DNA from: Alcanivorax sp. DSM 26293
GTDB taxonomy: Bacteria > Pseudomonadota > Gammaproteobacteria > Pseudomonadales > Alcanivoracaceae
Assembly (NCBI RefSeq): GCF_900107995.1
Contig: NZ_FNUM01000001.1
Coordinates: 259,695 to 323,694 of the forward strand
DNA length: 64,000 nucleotides
Reading direction: 5' to 3'
A program made the position numbers and the translations under genes. A model generated the notes under the pieces. It ran no database searches, was not told the origin of the DNA, and saw only the letters and a list, made by a program, of their open reading frames with translations. The first letter of the stretch is position 1; every line of letters begins with the position of its first letter. Shown here in pieces: positions 48,843 to 58,200 of the stretch.

Positions 48843-49868
48843 TTAGCGGTCTTCGCTGTTGATCCGGTCCAGAGCCTGTACCCGGGCGAGTTCTTTCTCT
48901 TGGAAAAGTCGTTGCTGCAACCGGGCCAGCGCCACCTGTTGGTCCATGTGTGACAATCCACTGTTGATCAGCTGCAGGCGCTCCTGTCGATATGCCTGGT
49001 AACGCTGCTCCCAATCCTGACGCTGTTGCTCCAGGGCTTCGAAACGTTCTGCCGCCTGGGGCCCGAAAGTCTGCTCCCGTAATGCACGAATCTCCGCTTC
49101 GCTGGCGCCCTGCTCGCGCATTTCCCGGGTGCGCTGTTGCAGCCTTATCGGAGCGCGGGTTTCATTCAGCATCTGTTGCAGGCCCGCGGGCAGATTCTGT
49201 TCAAGGGCAGCCAGTTGCTGGTCCCGTTCCACCGCCGTCAAATTGTCATTCTCACGCACAGCCTGCTGTTCAATCATGTAGCGATCATAGGTCATATCCA
49301 GCCCGTAAAAAGCGTCGGCCACTTCCGGTCCCAGATACGCCTGCTGCATATCGTGTCGCTGCGTGATGGCCTGACGCATGGCTGCGACACTGCCATCGTG
49401 CTCCGGCAATTGCTCCATGGCTTCCCGCAAGGCCATGTACTGCTGGTAAATCGTCCAGGCCTGGCGTGCGGCCTGGGGAGGAAGTTGTTCTGACAAATAC
49501 CCGGCAAGACGTGCCTGAATATCTTCCAGGGGCTCTTCACCCACAGCCGTCAGGAAATAGTCAAACACCTGACGGACAGCAGGATTGATAACCAGGTCTC
49601 CATTGGCGTTAACCAACAGTTGGCCATCAACACGGGTCCCCTGGAGCGACGCCGGTGTCGGCCCCACGCTCTGCGCCCGCTGACGGAAATGATCATAGCC
49701 TTCCGTGTCAGTCAGGCCGGCGATTTCAGGATCAGAAAGGGAGGTACTGGCGGTATCCCGTGCCGGCTTCGCTGTGCGGTGGCTCTCGGGGTCTCCCGGC
49801 AAACCCCAGATCAATAATACGGCCATCAAGAACAGCAGCAGTGCGCCAAAGAGGTAGCGTTTTTCCAT
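48843..49868 (-). CDS. Lipase-specific foldase (lipase chaperone) 2
   Basis: A 341-residue foldase starting MEKRYLFGALLLFLMAVLLI at the ATG at 49868, preceded by GGAAG. A single N-terminal membrane helix is followed by a linker, the N minidomain (ASLQGTRVDGQLLVNANGDL, then VRQVFDYFLTAVGEEPLEDI with the RxxFDY motif) and a long Gln/Arg/Glu-rich helical body. It should fold lipase 2, encoded divergently 1 kb away, with the TetR gene between. This split arrangement differs from the contiguous lipase 1 operon. Confidence 0.9.
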   Translation of the reverse strand: MEKRYLFGALLLFLMAVLLIWGLPGDPESHRTAKPARDTASTSLSDPEIAGLTDTEGYDHFRQRAQSVGPTPASLQGTRVDGQLLVNANGDLVINPAVRQVFDYFLTAVGEEPLEDIQARLAGYLSEQLPPQAARQAWTIYQQYMALREAMEQLPEHDGSVAAMRQAITQRHDMQQAYLGPEVADAFYGLDMTYDRYMIEQQAVRENDNLTAVERDQQLAALEQNLPAGLQQMLNETRAPIRLQQRTREMREQGASEAEIRALREQTFGPQAAERFEALEQQRQDWEQRYQAYRQERLQLINSGLSHMDQQVALARLQQRLFQEKELARVQALDRINSEDR

Positions 49869-49891
49869 GGTCACTTCCTTTATTGTTGTTT

Positions 49892-50584
49892 TTAGGAGCC
49901 TGTCTCTGATTCATTCTCTACCAGACCCAGCAGGCGACTGAAGAAAGGTGATGCCATCATCTCTTGCCAGTCGTGTCTGTTACCCAGCATGGCAATACAT
50001 AATCGCCCCATGACCTCAATGTAACGGGGCATCTCGGTATGCTCAGCCTGCATACAAAATTGATACCCGAGGTGTTCGATGCCCTGCACCAGGGAGGTTA
50101 ACGCCAGATCATCCGGCGGGGTTCGGCCGTGCCTGACCATGCTGCTGTGCAGGGTGGAAGCAATGCGTCGATTGTGCTCGTCACGATATCGCGAAACCGG
50201 GGAGGAACGATCATGCAATTCCCGAAATCGCGCTTCCATGAGCAATCCCTGTGAGCGGCCCCAGTTCAGATACCCGCTCAGGGCCATGGGCAGGTAGTCA
50301 TAAAACTCTTTCTGGGGTTGCTCGAAAATCCTGACAAATAACTGCTCCACTTCCTGGTTGCATTGGCGAACAACCTCATCAATCACATCCACGGCGGAAG
50401 AAAAGTATTTATAAAAGGTGGGCCGTGACACCTGCGCCTGCTTGAGTATCAATGCCACCGTTGTCCCGTAGGTGCCGTGCTCACCGTAGACTTCGCGGGC
50501 CGCATCAACGATGCGCTCACGGGTATCCGCGGTTTTTCCGGCAGGCCTTCCCCGCCGTTTCTTCTGCCCTGAAGCAGGCTCCAT
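49892..50584 (-). CDS. TetR family regulator beside lipase 2
   Basis: A 230-residue regulator starting MEPASGQKKRRGRPAGKTAD at the ATG at 50584, preceded by GGGTGAG. The helix-turn-helix domain is RERIVDAAREVYGEHGTYGT through QAQVSRPTFYKYFSSAVDVI. Its stop is 23 bp before foldase 2, so the two are probably co-transcribed, and it is divergent from lipase 2. Two near-identical operator-like sites in the shared promoter region suggest it controls both directions. Confidence 0.88.
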   Translation of the reverse strand: MEPASGQKKRRGRPAGKTADTRERIVDAAREVYGEHGTYGTTVALILKQAQVSRPTFYKYFSSAVDVIDEVVRQCNQEVEQLFVRIFEQPQKEFYDYLPMALSGYLNWGRSQGLLMEARFRELHDRSSPVSRYRDEHNRRIASTLHSSMVRHGRTPPDDLALTSLVQGIEHLGYQFCMQAEHTEMPRYIEVMGRLCIAMLGNRHDWQEMMASPFFSRLLGLVENESETGS

Positions 50585-50595
50585 ACAACTCACCC

Positions 50596-50611
50596 TTAAT
50601 ATCGGTGTTAC
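50596..50611. promoter_or_regulatory. Operator-like site 1 of the lipase 2 region
   Basis: TTAATATCGGTGTTAC matches 13 of 16 positions of site 2 at 50740-50755. It lies 12 bp upstream of the TetR start, fitting autoregulation. Binding is inference. Confidence 0.5.
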
Positions 50612-50739
50612 TTTACTACAGCTTGCCCGGTTAGCCAGACATCGGCCATGACCGTGGCTAAAACGCCTGGAATCAGGACCTTGTTGCTGACCTATGCACA
50701 ATTAAACCATTATTTTTGCACCTTTATAACAAATAGGTA

Positions 50740-50755
50740 TTAACATTGGTGTTAA
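50740..50755. promoter_or_regulatory. Operator-like site 2 of the lipase 2 region
   Basis: TTAACATTGGTGTTAA has perfect TTAACA/TGTTAA arms (7-bp arms if 50739 and 50756 are included). It lies about 100 bp ahead of the lipase 2 start, in AT-rich promoter-like DNA, and pairs with site 1. Confidence 0.5.
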
Positions 50756-50858
50756 TTAATGATTGAGATTCCTTTATGGTGGTCTCACTCCTGATCAGGG
50801 AGCGCTCGGCGAAGACTTGGCAGTACCGCCGATAATAATAAACAACAAGGTGATGCCA

Positions 50859-51827
50859 ATGATGAGATCCTCAAGAGCGCCCCTGGGCGCACTTACCCTA
50901 CCTCTATGTCTGCTGTTGTCCTCCCTCAGTCTGCCTGCCCATGCCGGCTGGTTCGATTGGCTGTTCAAGGACACCTATACCGAAACCCGTTACCCCATCG
51001 TGCTCAGCCACGGGCTGTTCGGCTTTGATGACATCGCCGGCTACAACTACTGGTACCGGATTCCCGAAGAACTGCGCCGCAGTGGCGCCAAGGTCTATGT
51101 CACCCAGGTCGCTGCCGCCAACAGTACGGAAGTGCGCGGCGAACAGCTGGCCCGTCAGGTGGAAGCCATTCTGGCTGCCACGGGCGCAGACAAGGTGAAT
51201 CTGATCGGTCACAGCCATGGCGGCCCGACGGTGCGTTATGTGGCATCGGTATATCCGGACTATGTGGCATCCGCCACCGCCGTTGCCGGCCCCCACACCG
51301 GGGCCCGCATGGCCGATGTATTACTCGGCTTGCAGGAAGCGCTGCCACTGACCGGGAATGTGATTGGCAATATCGTCAATGCAGCAACCGGTTTTCTGGA
51401 TCTGATTTCCGGCGGGGGCTACGACCAGGATTCCCTGGCCGCTCTCTATTCCCTGTCCACACCCGGCAGCACGGAATTCAACAGCCATTACCCGGAGGGA
51501 TTACCGGAAGATGCCTGCGGCCATGCACCGGAAGTGGCTGACAATGGCGTACGCTACTACTCCTGGTCTGGCGCCAAGCCGCTGACCAATGTGCTGGACA
51601 TCAGCGATGCCGGTATGGGTCTGCTTGCTCTGCTTTACCTTGGCGAGAAGAACGACGGTCTGGTTTCCAGCTGCTCCAGCCATCTGGGGCTGGTGATCCG
51701 GGATGACTATCGCATGAACCATCTGGATGAGGTGAATCAGATTGCCGGTCTGGTCAGCCCTTTCGAAACCAATCCCACCGCGGTATTCCGTCAACATGCC
51801 AACCGCCTGAAAAACCGCGGTCTCTGA
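50859..51827 (+). CDS. Secreted triacylglycerol lipase 2 (foldase-dependent, family I)
   Basis: A 322-residue lipase. I choose the ATG at 50859, 6 bases after AAGGTG; the signal peptide ends LSLPAHA-GWFDW. Catalytic Ser in LIGHSHGGPTVRYV, Asp in EKNDGLVSSCSSH, His in NHLDEVNQ; the Cys in PEDACGHAPE and SSCSSH form the likely disulfide. It clearly resembles lipase 1 (shared TEVRGEQL-like, [22 protein letters not shown] text), so the two are paralogues. A terminator follows at 51868-51893. Confidence 0.93.
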   Translation: MMRSSRAPLGALTLPLCLLLSSLSLPAHAGWFDWLFKDTYTETRYPIVLSHGLFGFDDIAGYNYWYRIPEELRRSGAKVYVTQVAAANSTEVRGEQLARQVEAILAATGADKVNLIGHSHGGPTVRYVASVYPDYVASATAVAGPHTGARMADVLLGLQEALPLTGNVIGNIVNAATGFLDLISGGGYDQDSLAALYSLSTPGSTEFNSHYPEGLPEDACGHAPEVADNGVRYYSWSGAKPLTNVLDISDAGMGLLALLYLGEKNDGLVSSCSSHLGLVIRDDYRMNHLDEVNQIAGLVSPFETNPTAVFRQHANRLKNRGL

Positions 51828-51867
51828 ATCCGGCATACGAGAACACAGCGGGAGAGCTGTTCTCTGG

Positions 51868-51893
51868 GGGCGCCTTTATGGCGCCCTTTTTCT
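51868..51893 (+). terminator. Rho-independent terminator after lipase 2
   Basis: The stem GGGCGCC (51868-51874) and GGCGCCC (51880-51886) has loop TTTAT, followed by TTTTTCTT. Confidence 0.9.
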
Positions 51894-51966
51894 TGGGTTT
51901 TTCGCGGATAGAGTGAAGAAATACTGCGATGGGTCTGCAGACATATGCGATATCAAGTACACAGGA

Positions 51967-52035
51967 TGCACTGAGCCTAGGGCGAACTGCACCGATCCGG
52001 CGTTTGATGGTGCAGTTCGCCTTAGGCTCAGTGCA
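51967..52035. repeat. Inverted repeat (GTGCACTGAGCC family)
   Basis: Arms 51967-51993 (TGCACTGAGCCTAGGGCGAA...) and 52009-52035 are 27-bp reverse complements with one mismatch and a 15-base loop. The same core forms the hairpin at 38604-38640. It lies in the 466-bp gap between lipase 2 and the efflux pump, and could be a REP/MITE unit. Confidence 0.8.
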
Positions 52036-52187
52036 CCCTACGCGATCTGCATCGGTGGTCATTCAGATTCAAGGTTCTGTCATCCTCACCGCTATTCCCG
52101 GGCAGGCATCACACTGTCATGGAACCGCCACTGGCTTTTGCGAAAACCAGGAAGGATACTGGTCGGCTGTTTTTTTGCGCAGCCAGC

Positions 52188-52218
52188 TTGACCTCAAGTC
52201 AGGTTGAGACTTTAGGGT
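52188..52218 (+). promoter_or_regulatory. SoxR-box-like promoter of the efflux pump
   Basis: The -35 TTGACC (52188-52193) and -10-like TAGGGT (52213-52218) are 19 bp apart, the over-long spacing typical of MerR/SoxR promoters. Within it CCTCAAGTCAGGTTGAGA (52192-52209) matches 14 of 18 positions of the SoxR operator CCTCAAGTTAACTTGAGG. The efflux gene starts 76 bp downstream. No soxR gene is in the window. Confidence 0.7.
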
Positions 52219-52293
52219 TCTTTAACCGCTCCCCTGTCGAAAAGCAGGCACCGGAAACGACAACCTGATACGCCCTGTTGCGAGGAAGACACC

Positions 52294-53838
52294 ATGCCCA
52301 CCCCCCAAGCCGCCACCCGTCGCGAGTGGCTGGGACTGACGGTGCTGATGCTACCCACCGTATTACTGGCACTGGATATGACCGTGCTGCATCTGGCGGC
52401 CCCCCACCTCAGTGCCGACCTGAAACCCACCAGCGCCGAGCTGCTGTGGATCCTGGATATCTATGGCTTCATGATCGCCGGCTTTCTGGTAACCATGGGC
52501 ACACTGGGTGATCGCATTGGTCGTCGTCGGCTGCTGCTGACCGGCGCCACCGCTTTTGGCGTTGCGTCAGCCCTGGCGGCCTTTGCCACCAGTGCGGAAA
52601 TGCTGATTGCCACCCGCGCGCTACTCGGCATTGCCGGGGCCACCCTGATGCCTTCGACTCTGTCGCTGCTGCGAAACATGTTTCAGCTGGAGCAGGAACG
52701 CACCGTGGCAATTACCGTGTGGATGACCGGTTTCATCGTCGGTAGCGCCATTGGCCCGCTGGTGGGTGGTGCGCTGCTGGAGTTCTTCTGGTGGGGCTCG
52801 GTGTTCCTGCTGGGGGTACCGGTGATGCTGTTGCTGCTGGTGTGCGGACCGCTGCTATTGCCGGAGTTTCGTGATGAGGAAGCCGGCGCCCAGGACTGGA
52901 CCAGCGCCCTGCTGTCGGTGGCCATGGTACTGGCGGTGATCTACGGTCTGAAAGACATGGCCCGCAACGGAGTATCACTGATACCGCTGCTGTCCATTGC
53001 GCTGGGCCTCGCGATCGGCGTGCTTTTTGTCCGTCGTCAGCGGCGGCTGGCCGAGCCCATGTTTGATCTGTCGCTGTTTGCCATCCGCACCTTCAGCACC
53101 TCGGTGGCGGCCATGATGCTCACCATCCTGGCCTTGTCCGGCGCCTGGCTGATGGTATTCCAGTACCTGCAGGGAGTCCTTGACCTGTCGCCACTGGAGG
53201 CCGGACTGGTGATGCTGCCGCCGGCCCTGGTGCAGACCGCAGCGTCCTTACTGATCCCCCGACTGACCCGTTATCTGCCCCACTGGCAGCTGGTCAGCGC
53301 CGGGCTGGTGACGGCAACCGCCGGCTTGCTGATTCTGCTGCTGGTGCACAGTCCCGCCCAGATTCCCTTGCTGATCGTGGGAATGACCGTGATGGGCGTG
53401 GGCGTGATGCCGATGATGATCCTGGGCACCGACATGGTGGTCAGCGCCGCACCGGCACGCAAAGCCGGTGCGGCGTCGGCCACCTCGGAAACCGCCACGG
53501 AACTGGGTATGGCGCTGGGTATCGCCGTGATCGGCAGTATTGGCGCGGCCGTGTACCGGCAACATATGCTGGAGCAGCTCCCTGCGGGATTGCCTGAGGA
53601 ACTGTTACTGGCTGCCGGGGATACCCTGGGCGGGGCCATCGGTGCCGCCGCGCAGCTAGGCCCGGAACTGGGCGCGCCGGTGATGGCCGCCGCCCGGGAG
53701 GGCTTCAGCCTGGCACTGCATACCAACTCCGCCATTGGTGCAGGGATTCTGGCGATGACCGCCGTATTGGTAGCCGTGATGCTGCACAACCGCACTCCGG
53801 ACGATGCCGCAACGCCTACTTCACCCGATCAACAATAA
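52294..53838 (+). CDS. MFS drug efflux transporter, DHA2 family (14 helices, SmvA-like)
   Basis: A 514-residue inner-membrane transporter, the right length for the 14-helix DHA2 drug:H+ antiporters. Motif A GTLGDRIGRRRLLLTGA follows helix 2; motif C-like GFIVGSAIGPLVGGALLEFF is in helix 5. GAGGAAG precedes the ATG. It exports cationic or redox-active toxic compounds. The SoxR-like promoter upstream suggests induction by redox-cycling agents, as for MFS pumps of the Pseudomonas SoxR regulon. Confidence 0.9.
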   Translation: MPTPQAATRREWLGLTVLMLPTVLLALDMTVLHLAAPHLSADLKPTSAELLWILDIYGFMIAGFLVTMGTLGDRIGRRRLLLTGATAFGVASALAAFATSAEMLIATRALLGIAGATLMPSTLSLLRNMFQLEQERTVAITVWMTGFIVGSAIGPLVGGALLEFFWWGSVFLLGVPVMLLLLVCGPLLLPEFRDEEAGAQDWTSALLSVAMVLAVIYGLKDMARNGVSLIPLLSIALGLAIGVLFVRRQRRLAEPMFDLSLFAIRTFSTSVAAMMLTILALSGAWLMVFQYLQGVLDLSPLEAGLVMLPPALVQTAASLLIPRLTRYLPHWQLVSAGLVTATAGLLILLLVHSPAQIPLLIVGMTVMGVGVMPMMILGTDMVVSAAPARKAGAASATSETATELGMALGIAVIGSIGAAVYRQHMLEQLPAGLPEELLLAAGDTLGGAIGAAAQLGPELGAPVMAAAREGFSLALHTNSAIGAGILAMTAVLVAVMLHNRTPDDAATPTSPDQQ

Positions 53839-54217
53839 CCCGGGTGTCACCGGCCCCGCTCGGGCCTGCAGCGAAGGCCGCCACCAGGGTGGGGCCTTCG
53901 TGCAAGCGCACCTGCTGGCGAATTCTGTGGCGCCCGTCACCACTGCTGCCGTAGGCGATATCGAGAGAGAAGCTGTCCTTGCCCAGGCGGTCAATTGCCA
54001 CGGCATAGCCCTTGCCGCTGACTTGCCAATGGTGACGGCGGTCACTCTGGTAGAGACGAATCACCCAGTCGCGGCCGCCCTCGTCATTACCCTGCTCCAC
54101 CACGCGGATACCACTGTCCGGTACCCAATGGCGCTCCATCACCAGAAAGTGGAAGGCACTACCAATCGCCACCAGGCACACAACAGCGCTTAACAATAGA
54201 CGCCACTTTCCCGTCAT
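53816..54217 (-). CDS. Small membrane-anchored hypothetical protein
   Basis: A 133-residue protein with one N-terminal hydrophobic helix (WRLLLSAVVCLVAIGSAFHF), then a soluble, probably periplasmic, strand-rich part (WVIRLYQSDRRHHWQVSGKG, VAAFAAGPSGAGDTRVIVDR). The helix could be an uncleaved signal or an anchor. No family recognised. Its 3' end overlaps the 3' end of the efflux gene by 23 bp, convergent. Confidence 0.65.
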   Translation of the reverse strand: MTGKWRLLLSAVVCLVAIGSAFHFLVMERHWVPDSGIRVVEQGNDEGGRDWVIRLYQSDRRHHWQVSGKGYAVAIDRLGKDSFSLDIAYGSSGDGRHRIRQQVRLHEGPTLVAAFAAGPSGAGDTRVIVDRVK

Positions 54218-54347
54218 TGCCGACCTCTATCAGCTAACTAAAACCCATTGTTTCAATTCCGTGATCGACTGTCACAGTGGAATTGTAATTTTCGGCCAAC
54301 AGGCGTTAAGTGGATGACAGGATCATTGGAGAAAAGGTGGTATAACA

Positions 54348-55196
54348 ATGAAAATGCATATCATGCCAATTCGCCGGAATCTCAAATTTCATGTTCCGGA
54401 TGAGAAGGTACTCAATTGGCACAGTTGGGGCCCCACGGTCACCCAGTTCTTCAACACGCTTTCGCTGTTTTTCCCGGAAGGCGAGCGCTTCTTCATCAAT
54501 AGCGTGCGCAAGTATCGCGACCGCATTGACGACCCGGAACTGCAGGAAGCCGTGCGAGCCTTTATTGGTCAGGAGGCCATGCACGGGCGCGAGCATGAGG
54601 ACTACAACAAGAAGATGGTGGAAGCCGGGCTGCCGGTGGATACCCAGGAAGCCATTGTTTCCAAACTGCTGGATGTGATTTCCAAATACACACCCAATGC
54701 TCTGCAACTCTCCGCCACCGTGGCACTGGAACACCTGACCGCCATTCTCGCCGATATCCTGCTGCGTGAGCCGGACCTGATTGACGATTCGGATGAGTCC
54801 TACCAGCGTCTGTGGCACTGGCACGCCCTGGAAGAAACCGAGCACAAGGCGGTCGCCTTTGATGTGTACCAGACCGTATTCGGTACCGGCATCAAGGCGT
54901 GGGCCCTGCGCAGTGTGGGCCTGGTCCTGGCCACCACCATTTTCTTCTCGCTGTTCTATCCCTTCTACCTGATCAACACCTGGAAGGTGGGCCAGTTGTT
55001 CAATCTGAAAGGCTGGTGGCTCTCGTTCAAGTTCCAGTGGCTGAAACCGGGCGGCCTGCGCCGGGTGGTGATTCCCTGGCTGGACTGGTTCAAGCCGGGC
55101 TTCCACCCCTGGGACCACGACAACCGGGAATTTCTGGCAGAAATGGATAGCCTGATCGGCGATGCGGACGGTTACCAGAAAAACGAAGCCGCCTGA
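54348..55196 (+). CDS. Predicted metal-dependent hydrolase (PF10118 family)
   Basis: A 282-residue protein of the Metal_hydrol family. Conserved acidic/His residues resemble a ferritin-like di-iron site: IGQEAMHGREHEDYN (ExxxHxxxH, about 73-87), ALEHLTAILADI and WHWHALEETEHKAVAFDVYQ (ExxH, about 158). A hydrophobic stretch (LVLATTIFFSLFYPFYLI, about 192) suggests membrane contact. The reaction is unknown; di-iron chemistry on a lipid-like substrate is my inference. A terminator follows. Confidence 0.85.
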   Translation: MKMHIMPIRRNLKFHVPDEKVLNWHSWGPTVTQFFNTLSLFFPEGERFFINSVRKYRDRIDDPELQEAVRAFIGQEAMHGREHEDYNKKMVEAGLPVDTQEAIVSKLLDVISKYTPNALQLSATVALEHLTAILADILLREPDLIDDSDESYQRLWHWHALEETEHKAVAFDVYQTVFGTGIKAWALRSVGLVLATTIFFSLFYPFYLINTWKVGQLFNLKGWWLSFKFQWLKPGGLRRVVIPWLDWFKPGFHPWDHDNREFLAEMDSLIGDADGYQKNEAA

Positions 55197-55219
55197 CACA
55201 ACCCCCTACGGCATCCACA

Positions 55220-55248
55220 AAAAAGCCCCGGAATGTCCGGGGCTTTTT
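55220..55248. terminator. Bidirectional terminator
   Basis: The stem AGCCCCGGA (55224-55232) and TCCGGGGCT (55236-55244) with loop ATG is flanked by A and T tracts, between convergent genes. Confidence 0.9.
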
Positions 55249-55268
55249 GATTCACTATGTCGCCCTGT

Positions 55269-58200
55269 TTATTCCCGTTTCACTTCCACCCACTGGCCTT
55301 TGCTGCGGGCCTGACGGCGGCCGTCGTACATGGCTTCCACGGTCCAGGCCGGCAGGTAGAAACGGCCGGCGAAAGAGGCGTTCAGGTCCACGCTCAGGGT
55401 CAGGGCATTGTTGCTGCCGGGCTTCAGGTCGAAGTAATGCATGACCCGGTCGTCGCGCAGATCCTGGTACGTCACCTTCTCGTTATTGCCCGCACTGCCA
55501 TCCAGACGGCTGCTGGTCAGCTGCCAGCCGGACGGCAGGATCTGGGTCAGCGCCACATCCTCCAGCAAGCGGGAGCCGGTGTTGGTCACCGTCACCTGCG
55601 CCGTGAAATCCTGCCCTTGCGTCAGGCTGGCCGGATTGATCGGCCTGTTATTAACCAGGAACCGTACGGCCAGACTCAAGCCTTCGCTCACCGGCGCCTC
55701 GTTGCCCGGTAGCGGAGTACCGGTCTGGCTGAGGGTAACGAACAGCTTGCGATCGCTGTCATTGCGTACACTGAGCGACTGTTTGTCATCCCCTTCCCGG
55801 CCGCCGGCGTTGAGCGGCTGGCGGGTGACCGGCGAGGTGGCGGCAATATCCTGCCAGCCCTGTTTGCCTTCCTGCCAGGCAAAGCGGTAACCATGATCGC
55901 CCCCCTGACTGCCCGCATAACGGGCCATGGCCATCAGTGACCAGGCGGTGGTCTGGGTGCTGTACCAGCTCTGCCCGGACAATTGATCGGCAATGTCCTG
56001 GGCCAGCGACCAGGCCTCCTGCTCCCGATTCAGAGCCTGAGCCACCGTCAGGCGAATGGCCTGATCACGCAGGGAGGAGCCGTAGGTGTAACTGGCACCG
56101 TCATAGTCCAGATCATCCACATTCAATGTGGTGAGTTCAGCGGCCACATCACTGAGCCCCATCTGCTGATAGGCCGCCGCCAGCAACCAGCGACCGCTGT
56201 GGTAACTGGCACTGCGGGGATAGTCCTGCTTCGCCATCTGCAGGCGCTCACGCAGGCGGTTCATGGCACCCACCTGGGGCTTGCCGGCCAGAGCCAGGGT
56301 GTACTGGCGATAGGCCTCGGCGCTCCATTCCCAGGGACGATCCCCCAGGGTCTGACTACGACGGGTTTGGTATTCGACCCAGTCATCCATCATGCCGGCG
56401 GGCACCGCATACCCCAGCCTTCTGGCTTCCAGCAGGAAGTGCCCGGCATAGGTAGACCCCCAGTCATTGGCCTGGGCCTGACCGGGCCAGTAGCCAAAGC
56501 CGCCGTTGGCCAGCTGGAAGCGCTTGAGCCGTTCGATGCCGGCGGTAATGTTCGTTTGGATCTCCTGTTGCTGCTGCGCATCCAGTTGCACCAGCTGTTT
56601 CAAGTACAACTGCGGCAACACCGACGACGTGGTTTGCTCAACGCAGCCGTGGGGGTAGCGCAGCAGATAATTCAACCGTCGCTCCAGCCCCATGGCCGGC
56701 AGGGCACTCACTGCCAATGTCGCGCTGTTGGTACCGGTCATGCCATGGGGCTGATAATCCAGCGCCCAGGTTTCCCCTTTCTCCAGCACCTTGAAGGTAT
56801 CGCGGGTGGTGGGCGGATTGGCTGCCCGTACCGGCAGGTGCACGGTTTCGCTGGCGCGATGCTTGCCCCCCGTGGCCGTCACCGTGACCGAGCCGGTGCC
56901 TACCCGGTCGTTGGCGCGCAGGCGCAGCATGGCGATCTGGTCCGACGGTCCGGTAAAGGTCATCGCCGCCTCACCGGTTTCCACGCTGAACAGGTCATCA
57001 TCTGCCTGCACGGACAGCGCGACCTGCTTCACCGCGTCGTCGGTGACGAACACCGTTACCGGCAAATCCACGGTTTCTCCCGGGCCCATGACCCTCGGCA
57101 AGGTACTGAGCACTGCCAGTGGCTGGGTCACGGTGATGTCCTGATCCGCCTTGCCGTAGGCGCCATTGTCACCGGCCACCACCATGGCCCTGACCTGCCC
57201 CATATAGGGCGGCAGGCTGATCTCGTGACTGGCGCTATCACCCGCATCCAGGGTGAAGGGGCCGAGGAATTTCACCACCGGAGGGAAACGCCGGCGCTGT
57301 TTTTCACGGCCGTCATCGGCGCCATCGGAGCCGCCCAGGGCCAACAGCCGGTCCAGCTCGGCGCCGTAGGCACCGACCACCATGTCGAACAGATCCCAGG
57401 TGAGCACACCCAGGGCCTCGCGACGATAGAAGGCGCCGTGGGGGTCCGGGGTGCGGTAGTTGGTGAGGCCAAGCAGGCCCTCGTCCACCAGCGCCAGGGT
57501 ATAGGTCATGGCCTTGCCCTGCTTTTCGCTGACCTCCACGGTGAAGCTTTCTTCCGGTTTCACTGTTTCCGGGGCGTTTATCTGTGGCTGCAATCGGGTG
57601 GCCGGGTCTTCCACCAGTAACGGCACGATACCGTACAGACGGATGGGCCGGTCGTTGTCGCGCTGGTGCGGTTGCAGCAAAGCTACATGCACATACACGT
57701 TGGGCGCCATCTCGGCAGTCACCGGAATCTCCAAAGTCTGAGCCTGGCCACTGGCCGGCAGCCAGTAGTGATCCAGCACCCGGGAACCGTTTTCCAGGCT
57801 CACCAACAGGCGGCCTTCGCTGACCGCAGGCAGTTCTACACGGGCGGTCTCTCCCACCTGGTAACCTTCCTTGTCCGCAGAGAGGGACAAACGGGTAGCC
57901 GCATCCTGACTGCCACTGGCCTGGTCGCTGCTCCAGCCCAGATACACGGTCTGCGAGGTGCAGTGATCACTTTGCCGGTCACAGACGCGAATCAGGTGGC
58001 GACCCCAGTCATAGTTGTTGCCATCCAGCGTCCATTGGCCCCGGCCTTGTGCATCCGTGGTCAGCTGTGCCTGGGTAACCACCTTGGTATTGGGGTCGCT
58101 GATGAAATTGCTCAGGTCGTCGCCGGAGCGGTCCCACCACCAGCGCCAGTCAATTTGGTAGATAGTGATATCCAGCGGCCGGCCGTTCACCGGCTTGCCC

